From Caenorhabditis remanei (lineage: Eukaryota; Nematoda; Chromadorea; Rhabditida; Rhabditidae), in assembly GCF_010183535.1 (NCBI RefSeq), contig NC_071329.1:4030001-4094000 (forward strand): DNA of 64,000 nt, given 5' to 3'. Shown in pieces: positions 1 to 11,700 of the stretch. Under the pieces are notes generated by a model. That model saw only the letters and a program-made list of their open reading frames with translations, was not told where the DNA came from and searched no databases. The first letter of the stretch is position 1, and each line of letters begins with the position of its first letter. A program made the position numbers and the translations under genes.

Positions 1-3000
1 TTTGCCATTCTGAAAATAAAACTTACACGGTTGGTGTTGTTCGTTGAACTGAAAACAGTGGCGACAGTGGTGCCAGCGAAGAATTTGATTCCTTCTTCTT
101 TCACTTCGTGTCCTCTAACCATAATCTGACAACCGATTAATCCCAACACATACTTGATTCCTACTGCAGTGAAGTCCTCGACACCCGGCGTGCCTCTTCC
201 ACCTCCGATAATGAATGCGGTGGGTCTGAAAAATCGATATAATTCTATTTCGAACTCGGCATGAAATACTTACTTCTTGGGATCCATACTGAGCTTGACA
301 GATGGGTCAGCCCAGAGGAAATGATTCTGGAAGACGACTTCCTCCTTAGTTCTCGGCTGTTCTCTTAGCTGAAAAAATACGAGTTGCACCGTTTGAAAAA
401 TAATGGTTTTTAAATCAATTTCGGACGCTTTCTGAATCAAAGCGAGCAATAGCTAGAAGCTTGATTTTCCTTTTAAAAAAACTAACAAAGCTAATGAGAT
501 GATTTCGGCTCTCGACTTTTCTCGGAATTCCACCATGAGCAGCGAACACTTTGTTTTGAAGGATCGCGCACAGAGGTAGCGTTTTGAACAAATCATTAGA
601 ATTCTTCCAGAAATCAGTGCCGTACCAATGACCCAGATTGCTTCGACATTCAGTCTGTAAGAAGAAAAGTTGATGATTCGAAGAAAAGTGACTGGAGATA
701 ATACCAAGTAACCGTAGCTCATGTTGGTTGCCGGTGTTTCGTGATTTCCTCGAATCCAGTAGAATCGTCTCGGGTGTGCAATCTATGAAAAGAATCGGAT
801 GCTTTTTGAATAGAGAAACAACTAAATACGAACCTTCAGAAGGCACATCAGAAGGACAACGTCCATACTTCTGGGTCCCCGGTCAACGAAATCTCCAAGA
901 AACACGAATGTTCTGAAAATATAGAGATCAAGGTCTGCAACGAGAATTGGAAATTAGAATTTAGAAAAGTACTAACACTTTGTCATTCATGAAATGACTG
1001 GTTAGGGCATAACAGAAATCTCGATATTTTCCATGGATATCCCCGACAACCACGATCTTCTCTCTTCGCAATAGAATTATTGGGTGTCCTTGCTCTCTGT
1101 CCCTTGCAAACTGCTCCATAGCCTTTTTAATTATCCATTCAAGTTCATCTGGTCGGAAATGGTACTGAAAATGAAAAATTGTTATCTTTACTCGTCCTGA
1201 TTCTTCTCCTACACTAATTTTTGGCAGAGGCTTATCCAAGTTCAATGCAGCATAGTCGTACTCGATGAATTTCTTTCCAAGCATGCAGAAGATAAGCTTG
1301 TCGACATTCAACTCAAGTTGTCCATTTTCTCCAGTTGTCCTGAAATTATTGGATCCGAGACGGTCGGCCGCGTGATTGTGATTATCATCACAACGAAGTC
1401 GGTTTTCCACTGCCGTTTCGACGGGATCTCCTACTAGTGGAATGGCCCATGGGCGCCCACTCGGCTTATGGCGGTACATTTTCAAATAAGCATCGTAGTT
1501 ATGAAAGTTATAATCAGGGACAGCACTCTCCAGTGCACGTTCGAGTTTGTCAGCATATGTTTCTTCAGTCAGAAGATTGTAGTCTTTTTTTTCGTTTTCC
1601 TTCTTTTCCGACCTACAACAGAATTTTTTAAATGATAACTTGAAAGGGAAAAAACGCAATCAGCGACCATAATACATACCGACAACATCCGAAAATTCCT
1701 CCGGTTTGAGATTCGATATCCTTTTCTTTGGAATTCGAAGGTTGGCCATCTGTACCAGCAGGTTCACGCTTCTTGTTCTGAATTAAACATGGGTTTCTCA
1801 AATTTTTGTACGAGTTCGACTGTCTGTCACAATATCAAAGATTGTCTCATTCGTACTTCTAAAAATCTTCGATTGGCGTACTCAATCGCAAATTATGGGA
1901 CAATCCTTGACGCCGTGACTTGTGGTCGTTCAAGACTCTAATTCTCACCTCAGTGTAAACATCTAAATGCTTTTTAAAGCTATTGTCAACACGTTTCGTC
2001 GATTTATCGGCGTCTGCTTTCCGTTTTTGCTTCTCTTTACTGACTTCAACGGAATCTTCTACTTTATTTTCAGCTTCTCGACGCTCGCTCTGAAACGCAA
2101 TAAACAATTATTTTAGTTTGTAGCTTTTTCCATAACTTTATTGGTCAAAACCATAATGCGCCGGAACAAGCTCTCATTATTCACAAGTCACTCACCTCAA
2201 ACATGTCTTTTCCTTTTCCAACAGAATACTCCTTCTCACATGGATGGAATACTGGTGTACACTTATCGTTCGATACAGTGACCTCTGGTACTGGAAAGAG
2301 CCTCATTGTCGCCACCTGAAGATGAAGTGTTCATAAATTTCCACTTATTTTTTGATGTTTATCTTACGTCAGTTTCTGAAATATAAGGAAACCGATACGG
2401 AGGTTTATTGTTCTCATCGATTCCGACCGGCAACATATTATATCCGACTTGGACCTCCTAAAATGATATTGTTAAGCACGGCTGACTCTTCTTTCATGAA
2501 AATATTTGCTTACATCTTGTTCTTTTTGCAGCCTCAACATTTCTCTCCCAACTGAAGCCATCTGATGTCCCGACCAGCGGTTTTTGACTGGTATGTCGTC
2601 AACTCCTTCTACAGTAGCGCCGACGTACCGATCGCAATCATCCAACACGTTGTCATCTTCCAATAGCATTAGCATATCAGCTTCTGAAAAATAACGTTGT
2701 AAAGAGTTAAACAGCCAAGACTCGCTAGCATACCATCACCATTACCAACAGCCCTCAATTTACTGAGCACTTCCTCGTCTCGTTCCGCTTGTTTTTTATT
2801 ACGGTAGAACACACCACCTGCAACAGCCGCTGCCACACAGCCGGCACCAATTCCAACTCTGTAAAAAGGAGAATGTTCACTGAAAATTGTTTTAAATATG
2901 ACAAACCCTGCGTATATAGCGGCTTTGGAGCTCTGCAAGAATAAATATTAGAATGAAATTTTTCTGTGAGTTTTCTTTCAAAACCAAACTTCAAAGCCAA

Positions 3001-5464
3001 TGTGATATCTTTCTGAAGACTTGAGCTATTTTTTAGTGAAACGATGGCTCGAAAGTGAAGTTTTGAAAGAAAAACTAGCTTCTACAACGTAAAAACCTAC
3101 TTCATCAGGAGCACTTGTAGTAGCCGACGTCTGATTTGGCGCAATTGAGACCATATTCGAGACAGGTTCCACGAAATATGGAATCGTCGAATTGAAAGCA
3201 ACCAATCCATTCTTCATCACCGTTTGCCCATTGGAAAAGTCCAAATCCAGTTTCTTCAGACGATCAAGGACTTTCTTGCTGGGGAACGGCGATCCACTTT
3301 GAACACATGCATCCATCAGTTCACTCAGCTGGTGTTTCGATAAGCCACTTAAATTTCCGAGAGCACTGAACACTTCCTTGTAATCAGACAGATGATGTGG
3401 CACTTTGATCACAATTTGATTAGCCTCATCCAAGAATTTCAGAAGATTCTTGATTCGGAGCATCTCATCAGTCAACAAAGCGGTGTATTCTTGCTTCGGA
3501 GCAACTTTCAATGTGTCGAAAGAAGCCAAGATGGCTTTTTCATTCTTCTGGAATTCTTCGAGATTGAATTGCTCTTCTGCTACTGCCGCCAAATCCCGAA
3601 GATATTTGATTGCTGCATTTGCATCATGACTGACTTTCAGAGAATCTGGAAGCATTGGAACATCACCAGTTATTTGAATTGCAGTGTTCGCAGCAATTTT
3701 CTGTTTCCATGCATTTGAGAAATCGAGAGCAAACTTCTCCAGACCAAGAGCTCCGGCGTAGTTCTTGTTTCCTGAATTGATATCCAGAACGGCGGACATT
3801 GTAGAACGATCACCAATCGATTTCTTAGCAGCTTCCAGGATTCCACCAGTCGTGAAACAGTTTTGCAATGGTCTCAGTCCATTCTTTTGCAAGTAGTCGT
3901 TCAAGCTTTGCAACAAAACATCGATTTTTGACATAGCGGTCCATGCAGTCACAGATGGCTTGGGTGTAATCTGAGCCAAATTTGCTTCCAAACTTCCTAA
4001 CTCTGCCAGTAACGCATCTTTTTGTGCATAAGTCGAGACGAAGTCTGTTTGCTTATTTAGATCGATGTTCTCGACAGCTTTCCCAAACTTCTCAATCTCT
4101 GTCGTTGTCACCGTGATTTTGTTGAATGCTTCGGCGAATAGCTTCGCGTCATTTCCCATCTGGGTTATGAATGGTTTTTCCGACTCCCACAACTCCATTT
4201 TTACAGCTTGAGCGAATCCATCGATAATCTCAGCACATTTTTGCAGTTCAGAGAAACCGCCAAGCTCCGAGATTTCCGATCGAGCCAACTTCAATTGTTC
4301 GGTCAGTTTTTCTGCGAGTTGAATGACTTCGGCCGCGCCGTCTGGATGGCTGACCTTCAGAAACGGTTCGACCTCTTTCTCCAACACAGAAGCAAACGTG
4401 ACGAGCTCCTTGAGAATCTTCTCTCCTTGCTCGTTGGTTCCAGAATCCTTGACGAAGGAAGACTTCACGTTGACCGGCACATTCTTGAGATCTTCGAATC
4501 CTCCAGGGAATCCATGAGTGGCAGTCTTCTCATCAAATCCAAGCTTCGGTCTGTCCATTGTTTGACTCAAATTTCCGATTTTTTCTCGAATACTTTTGAG
4601 ACGATCGTCGGAAAAATGGGTCAGCAAATCGGTTGTCGCTTTTGTCAAAAGAGTCAGTTGCCCCTTCATCAAATCGAGTTTTCCACCTTTTCCTTTGAGA
4701 TCGCAAACAGGTTTAGCCATCAAAACTCCATTCGTCGCATTTTTCATGCTCGTTTCTGACAGCGCATTGATTTCTTCCGGAGTGAATTCGGTTGAGAACA
4801 TTTTCGAACCTGCTATCAAGTCTAACGGATCATACTTGATCGAATTTCTGTACTCGTCCATAGTTCTAGTGTCCGCTGTATTGCTAGGTGGGTTTTGAAT
4901 GTAGCCTTTGAATCTAGTGAGTGCTTTTTGGAGTTTTTGAGGGTCCGACTGTTTTACTTTGAGAAGAACTTGATGAGAAGAGCCAGCTTTGACGGTCGCC
5001 TCGATACCATTCAAAGCAGTCGAATCGATCGTTTCCATAGCAGTGATTCCAGTCTGAAAGTAGGAGTAAATTGACATGGGAAACCGAAAAAAAAAATTAT
5101 TCTACATAAAATTGCTAGAAACCTATTAAAATTCAAAAAAACTAAGTTTCTCCGAAGCAAAACAAATCAATAGCCATTTTCTTAGCGTTCACTCCTACCG
5201 TGATCTTGTCAAGTCCACCACAGTTCACTCCTTTATCTCCACAAGCCTTCCCGACCAACGTCACCAATCCTTCCAAACTCTCCGCCAATCCTCCCAAGCT
5301 TCCATTCTCCAATGCATCCATATTCCTCTTATTCAGGTCCAACAACTCGGCGACCACAGTTTTCCATTGGAGACGACCACTTCGGACTTCTTGACGTATT
5401 GCGAGCAAGTCTACGTGGATTCCATGAATCGCCAGATCCTTCGAGACTGAAGTCAGCTGTTTTT
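1..5464 (-). CDS. WSN-like ectodomain / transmembrane / PP1-type Ser/Thr phosphatase (partial at both ends)
   Basis: Spliced minus-strand gene. I place exons at 5199-5464, 3101-5053, 2734-2932, 2514-2683, 2368-2457, 2196-2315, 1949-2089, 1680-1777, 1213-1612, 977-1164, 834-912, 705-782, 487-654, 274-368, 27-225 and 1-9; every junction keeps phase. The first two exons give about 740 residues of helix-rich WSN-like ectodomain. Exon 2734-2932 carries hydrophobic stretches (AIYAGFVIFKTIF and VGIGAGCVAAAVAGGVFY) followed by basic residues. About 310 hydrophilic residues then lead to a PPP-family domain with GDIHG, GDFVDRG, RGNHE, AHGGIP and VRGHEV, so all metal ligands of PP1 are present. It is therefore predicted to be a catalytically competent phosphatase anchored under the membrane. 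The C-terminus is cut by the window edge, and the upstream exon with a signal peptide is not identified. The substrate is unknown. The PP1 assignment is firm; the WSN label is moderate. Confidence 0.85.
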
Positions 5465-6257
5465 CTGAAAACAATTGATTTTTAGTTTGAAAGGAACTTC
5501 AAAAATTGTTAGCGCCGGCTGCAGCGAAGTCATAGCGAATTTTCTCGAGAACTGTTTTCAATTTACTTCGAAATATTCAATTTTATCGGCGATCGGCGCA
5601 AAAATCGGTTAATTTCAAAACTTTTAAGTGAGAAACTAACAAAAAAGCACATTCTTGTACTCGGCGAACGATAAAAGAGTCGAAAGACTTGATTTGCAAG
5701 AAAAATCTAAACATTTCTTTGTTTTTCGCTAAAAATTTCCGAGAAACCGATCGCTGCGAGACTATTGCGATTTTTGGTGGGAAAGAAGGTCAAATTATAT
5801 TTTTGATCTCTAAAAATTGATCTTCGTCTTCATTATATTGTTCGCGGTAACAATAAGTGAGAAAACTATTTTCGGTTGATTTTTAGGCAAACCCCCCTTA
5901 AAAACGGTGTCTCTCCGATGATTTTTGAGAAAAAAATTAACAAAATTGCTACTTCTTCGTTTATTTTTCGATGATTTTCACTCTTTCCTCGATAAAAATC
6001 AGTAAATCGAATCAAAAACGGTTTTTTTTTTCGCGAAAAATAATTTTTTTGGCCTAAAAACGTATTTTTCAGCATGAAAAATTTTCGCTTTTCCGATAAA
6101 CTCGCCTTCCGGAACGTGTAGCCCTAGCTTCCGGAAAAATTCACAGAAATCAACGTGAAAATGATTATTTTCGCGAAAAATAATTTTTACCTAAACTTTT
6201 TTGGCCTAAAAATGTGTTTTTCTGCATGAAATTTTTTCGTTTTTTCGATAAACTCAC

Positions 6258-6325
6258 TCAACGCTACTTTTCCGTCGCCAGGAGATCGAGACATGACGTC
6301 GTCGTCGGTGAAAAATCGTCTTTTT
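6258..6325 (-). other. possible upstream coding exon of the WSN-PP1 gene
   Basis: On the minus strand a TTCTTCCAG acceptor and an A|GTGAGTTT donor bound 68 bases that are open in the frame FFTDDDVMSRSPGDGKVAL. The donor phase (1) matches the phase needed by the exon at 5199-5464, and the neighbouring gene has the same phase at the equivalent junction. There is no signal peptide in it, so if real it would be a second or third exon. This is inference from splice signals only. Confidence 0.25.
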
Positions 6326-6530
6326 CTGGAAGAAAAAAGATAAAAATTGAAACGCGGCGCCCGTAAAATGACGTAAACAACAAATCCACGTGGCAAAGGA
6401 TTACGGTCTTGCAGTTCGAAAGGTCACGTCGAAATTCACTTTTTGCCACGTGGATTTCAAAATGTCTGCGTCTCTCTCGAAAAGCATACTGTCTCGCTTG
6501 TTTTTTTGGGAATTATTCGAATTTTACCTA

Positions 6531-7050
6531 ATTTTCTCGAGAAAAACTACGAAACATGCGCGAATAATCAATTTTTTCATGAAATTAACATTTTCAATCG
6601 AATTTTTCGCTCCGGAAACATTGATAAACTGTTTTTTCGTAAGTTTTTAACCGGAAAATCAACAAAATCTTCAAAAAATATTGTTTTATTAATTATTTGA
6701 TAAAATTTGAAAGTTTTGTAGTGAAATTTAAGCAATTTTGAGGAAAAATTGTGTAAAACTACGTCTAGCAATCACCGATGACTCATTTTGGTGTTTTTAC
6801 GAGCGAATATCACCGAAAATATTCAGAAAATTTCAAACAAAAAGTTACAAAAAAATAAAACGAAATCCGGAATCCCTCGTAAATCTGCTGTGCGCCTATT
6901 TGTATACTTGTTCGATGCAGATTTATTTGAAATTTACCTAATTTTCTCAAGAAAAACTTCGAAAAATGAGCGAATAATCAATTTCTTCATGAAGTTAAGA
7001 TTTTCAAACGGATATTTTGCGTCGGAAACATTGAAAAATAGTTGTTTCGT
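6531..7050. repeat. direct repeat of about 110 bp, two copies 400 bp apart
   Basis: The segment at about 6531-6641 (beginning ACCTAATTTTCTCGAGAAAA) recurs with roughly a dozen changes at about 6934-7050. A second shared word, GGAATCCCTCGTAAATCTGC, occurs near 6870 and 7117, which suggests that a longer unit was duplicated in tandem. Confidence 0.7.
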
Positions 7051-7204
7051 GTAGCAAATCAGAGAATTTTATACGAAAATCAAAAATTACGAAAAAGGAA
7101 ATATCACGAAAGCCGGAATCCCTCGTAAATCTGCTGATTTTTGTGCATTTAATTTTTAAAAATCCGAAAATTGAGAGTCTGTCGGTAACTGGTAAAATTT
7201 CAGA

Positions 7205-7841
7205 TTAGTTTATTCTGACCATGAAGAAACAAGCAAAAATTACAAAAATTATAATATTATAGCTTCTGAAGGCGTCGCCAGAATTGCAGTAGTCCGATGT
7301 GTTGCAGAAGCAGTATGTCCAGCTGAAAGAAACTTTTCCTTCCGGTTTCCAAATACATTTATTTGTTTATATACCGTTTCGGAGGAGTCGCTTGATCGAA
7401 AAATGTGTAGCATCCGTTTTGAACGATTGTCGAGTTTCCAGGCGCGACGACTAGATTATTTTGGTGCCAACACTCTGACCGATAGGGTTCATAAGTGGCC
7501 TCTCGAGTCATTGGTTCTGTGATTTTCACGCAGAATACATTGGTCTGAAAACTGATTTTCATGGATGTGTGAAAAAAAATAGCTGACTAGGCTACTTGGT
7601 ATCTTGAAGTCAAGATCCAAATTTCGCAATTGAACACAAAAAAACTTACCTCACAGTTATTATTATACTTCCAACATGAGTTCTCAAGACCTCCTTCTTT
7701 ATGACCACGCCATCCTTCACATTGGTGACATAGTATTGCATTTCCTGAGTTGTCAAGTATACCAAAATTCCAACAGAAAAAAACCTAAACCTTACCAATT
7801 TGAAATGCAAGCGATGTCAAAAAATATCGAAGCAGAAGCAT
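7205..7841 (-). CDS. small Ly6/uPAR-like protein with hydrophobic C-terminal tail
   Basis: Four exons (7796-7841, 7650-7744, 7375-7544, 7205-7322) total 429 bases and encode 142 residues in phase. The N-terminus MLLLRYFLTSLAFQ is a signal peptide split by the first intron. The mature part has cysteines in a three-finger pattern, starting CHQC and ending with the diagnostic CFCNTSDYCN box of the nematode Ly6 family. The last residues (NIIIFVIFACFFMV) are hydrophobic, as expected for a GPI-anchor signal. Family members act at the cell surface, often modulating receptors or channels; no partner can be named here. It stands alone between the two WSN genes on the same strand. ATG at 7841 was chosen because it opens the signal peptide. 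Confidence 0.8.
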
Positions 7842-8786
7842 AGCTCTGTCGGTTGGAAAAGAACGGAAATGCTCTTTCTTCTCCGAATTCTTCGAGAAAT
7901 TTTTCTCACATGTGTTTCGAGTGAAATAATGGGCACCTCGTCGTCGGCGGGTCAAATTGGAGACAACGGGCGGGAACAAAGAGAGAAGGAGAAAAGGAGA
8001 CACATACAATTCATAATCGTTTGGCACTACGTGTGTCAGAATGCTAGTTTTCGGGGCTCAACGAGCACAAAGAGCTATAAAAATGTGTCAAAATTTGTGT
8101 TTGTAAAAAAGAGGAGGCGTCTGTCGGTGTTTCGAAATGACCAGATGTTCTTTGAAAATTTCAAAAACCTTGACATTTCTAGCAGTGTTGTTGGGAATTC
8201 CGACTTCCGACTTCCGATATCCGACTTCCGGACTTTTTTCCACTTCCAACTTCCACTTCCGGATAAGGAATTTTATTTCCGACTTCCGTCACTCCATAAC
8301 GGTGGAATTTCGGAAAAGTGAATTTCGCAGAAATACATGGAAAAATGGTCTAAAAGGACAGAAAATTGGCTTTTCTTTAGCCAAAAACTAATTTTCCACT
8401 GATTTTCGGCAGTTTTATGATTTTTCTCTTGGAGTTTTTGAATATCTGCGAAAAAATCTGATTCCGACTTTCGATTTCCAACTTCCGACTTCCGGGCGTT
8501 TTTTCACTTCCGACTTCCGATTTCCGGATAAGAAATTTTACTTCCGACTTCCGGATAAGAAAAATCACTTCCAACTTCCGACTTCCGGATAAGAAAATTT
8601 TCACTTCCCAACATCTCTGATTTCTAGGCTCTTCTTAACCCTGTTCTGTTGGTCAGAAACTAAAGCGGTTCCAGGAAACGAGATTTTTTGAGAAGAACAA
8701 TTCTAGTGGCTCGTGAGTGAGATAGCTAAACAATTCCCAAAAATTCTTCATTATTTCATTAATTCACAAGTAATCATTAATCGAGT
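7842..8786. other. intergenic spacer with ACTTCCG-rich block
   Basis: No supported gene. Plus-strand open frames here have no splice logic or recognisable domain. The main content is the low-complexity block listed at 8195-8605. Confidence 0.5.
8195..8605. repeat. irregular CTTCCGACTTCCG satellite-like blocks
   Basis: Two stretches (about 8198-8295 and 8458-8605) consist of interspersed copies of CTTCCGA, CTTCCGG and CTTCCAA with the longer shared word ACTTCCGGATAAG. They flank about 160 bases of non-repetitive sequence. The arrays have no fixed period. Confidence 0.75.
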
Positions 8787-11700
8787 TCAATTTTGATCGC
8801 CGGGTGTCTTCATAAGACGGTAATACGTGGTGCCTCCCTCTGCAAACAGTTCCATTGCTTTATACGCTTCATACTTCTGTTTTCGAAGGTCGTCAAGTTT
8901 CACTTTCTGAAAATTGAAATTTGAAGAGAAGTTCTGAAATTAGACTTGAAATTTCTACCAACCGAAGCCAACATTTCCCAACAAATACGTGCACCATACG
9001 AGTAGTCCTCAGCATTAGGGACTGATCCAACTCTCAGCTTTCGGATTTTTATCAAATTAGTTTTGAGGTTCACTTTTTGTGTCTTCTTAAAATCATCATA
9101 GAGCATTGCGCCGACTGAAAATTCTCTTTGAATTTCAAAAACATTTGTCAAGATGGTGGATACTCACAAGTAAACAGTCCAGTTCTTCGATTGTCTTTGG
9201 AACAATGAATGATTGGAGACTGGGTGTCACGTTCAAGAGCATTATACACTTGCATTAGGCCGGCCATCGATTTTGGGAATCCCGTTATTTTGAGCCCAGT
9301 AAACTTGTAATGAGCAACGCTGAACTCCTCCTCGTCACTGAAAACTTTTCTATTCTTTTCAGACTTTCGTGACATAGAAATCGCCGAGATCTCCATTGTA
9401 GTGTTTTTTTTTCACCCCGATATCATCGAGTTTGAAGAGAGACTACCCAAGTTCCAAATATAGTTGCTGTATACCAAAAAAAACTCACCCGAATTTCGCA
9501 AATAGTAGACGAATTTCTAGTCCTTTACAGGGTTTTGTCATTTGATGGCATCTAACCGTAAGATCTCCAAACGTGAGAGCTTCACTCTCGGGTGTCTCCG
9601 GATAGTAGCGATCGCACACAGGTTTGTCTGGAAAGGAAAACGTAGATCTTATAGAAAATTTGACGCTGATTCCGAATCTGCAATCAGTTTTCTCAAGGGG
9701 AGCCTACGAAAAAAGATACAGGCGTTTCTCAGTGCAAATGTAAGCATTTTAGGACCCTCAAAATTGTGTAAGTTCCTTAAAATGCTCATTTTCGAACAAA
9801 ATGTTCAGAAAAACGTGAGTAACTTATTTCACAGACTACCGTTGTAAAAACTGATTACATAATCAGAATCAGCGTCAAATTTTCTAAAAGACGTATCTAT
9901 CTCCGCTGATCCTCCCAATGAACTCACCTTTCTCTTTCAAGTCGCACAACATCACAATACTCTGAGTTTTATTCTGTTTAGCCATCCAAAACATTTTCGA
10001 AATTGTGCAATTTTTGTCTGCGCTTTTCATCTGTGGAGCCTCTGTCAACATCCATTCCTTTCGAGTGTAAAACGAGCACATGTTGGCGTGGAAGAAATTA
10101 TTCTCAAACCGATCATCATAACCTTTCAGAACCGGTGCATTCTCAGCCCACAATTCCGTGGGATATCTGAATTTGTTCACTTTTTTCTATGTAAAAAGTC
10201 AAATGAGTTACCTGCAATCGGAATCAATTGCGTCCTTTTTTTTAAAGTCGATTGCATCGCACTTGTCAGTTTCATACGCAGAAGTAAAATACTTAAAAAC
10301 TACAGCATCCATATGGCCTTTCAAATTCGTCTCGTCAAGTCGCAATGCATCGAACTTCCTTTTGAAGTATTCATAATAAATGTCAAACAAAATCTCGGGT
10401 GTGGCCTTCCATTTGATACAGTAATGATCCACCAGCCATCTACGTTTGTATTTGTGAAGAAGACCATGAATAAGAATGACCAGGAGTAGAAGCACCAAGA
10501 AACCAGCTGCAATTCCGACGAGTAGATCAACATTTCTGAAAATTGAGAGACTTTTTAGAGAAAAAAACCATGAATAACTTACAACTCTTTTTTCTCATCT
10601 ACACCAGTAGTAGCCCAAACTTGCTGACCTCCGAGCGTAGTAGGATTCGCTTGATTCCCTGATGGAGTATTACCAGGACTGAGAGTCACTTTGGAGGCCT
10701 TGAAGTTACTGGCAAAGAACAAGTCAAGTTCAGCCAGTGACTTCTTGGATGCATCGAGATCGGTTTTGAATGAGGCAAAGTCCAAATTGAGCGAGTCCAT
10801 TGTATTCAAACCATCTTCAACATCATTCAACTTCGAGGCGTCTTGACCCTTCACAGTCTTCTTCAACTTCCCGACAGCCTCACTCATCACGGAGAAGCCA
10901 CCAGTCACACCCGTCACCTTCTTTCCATTCTCGAATATCTCTGATTGAGCTGCAAACGTATCCGTGCTGACAAAGGGTACCACCGTCTTCTTAAAAGTGC
11001 CCAACGACGTGAGCATGACTTCAATCTCACTTGACGACCCGACCAACTTTTCCAGATTCGCCACGTCTACAGTATCCGTCAGTTGTGCCTTATGACTCGA
11101 AACCACTGGAATATTGTCAACCACCTTTTGAATTCCAGCCTGGTTTTTGAGTGCCAAACGCATACCATCCAGTGCTTGCACAGCTTTTCCGATATTCTCT
11201 GAGTGTGTCGATGCCGATGAGAATTCCTGCAAGAAAGGGTTGTTTCAAGCCAATCAAATTTTACCTTCAACCTACTTTCAACATTTTAGCTTCTGGAGAA
11301 TCCAACTGTTCCAACGACTCCACAGACTTCTTCAATTCCGACAAGTATCCTTTTACTCCAATCACCCCATTCATCACACCACTCCCGTCACTCAACGCTT
11401 TCGAGTAGTCCGTGTTTTGGCTCCACCCACGAATCTCATTGAGTCCATCCAACGCTTTGAACACCGATTTCAACTTGTCCTGATCTTGAAGGCATTTGAA
11501 GTATGTTGCATATTCACCAATACGATTTTGGTAGTCATTCAAACTTTTCATGTTGTTCACCACATTTGCGGTTTCAGTCTTGTAGCTGTCCAGTTGTTTT
11601 GAAGAGATATCGGAAGTTACTTTCTTCAGTTCGGTGATATGAGCTGTCAAGTTTTTCATTTTCGGATATTCCCGAAACTTCTTCAAGACATCTTTCAAAT

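Larger units (their letters stand above)
5465..7204. other. AT-rich spacer between WSN-PP1 gene and Ly6 gene
   Basis: No recognisable gene on either strand apart from the doubtful exon at 6258-6325. The first exon and promoter of the WSN-PP1 gene should lie here or be absent. The stretch is rich in TTTTCG-type words and contains the direct repeat listed at 6531-7050. Confidence 0.5.

Noticed and set aside
1165..1212. Reading 1165-1212 as coding
   Set aside because: It has a donor-like AGTGTAGG and a strong TTTTCAG acceptor, is 48 bases in phase 0, and its residues do not fit the PP1 N-terminal helix; treated as a minimal intron, though in-frame retention is possible.
2755..3000. Short intron (ATTTTCA|GTGAAC...TTTACAG, 22 bases) splitting the membrane exon of the WSN-PP1 gene
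   Set aside because: Too short for a worm intron, and removing it would shift the frame to one that fails to continue into the next exon; uninterrupted reading keeps phase.
7800..8321. 173-residue plus-strand frame opposite the Ly6 first exon
   Set aside because: Composition follows the CTTCCGA repeat, no homology, and it overlaps a well supported minus-strand gene.
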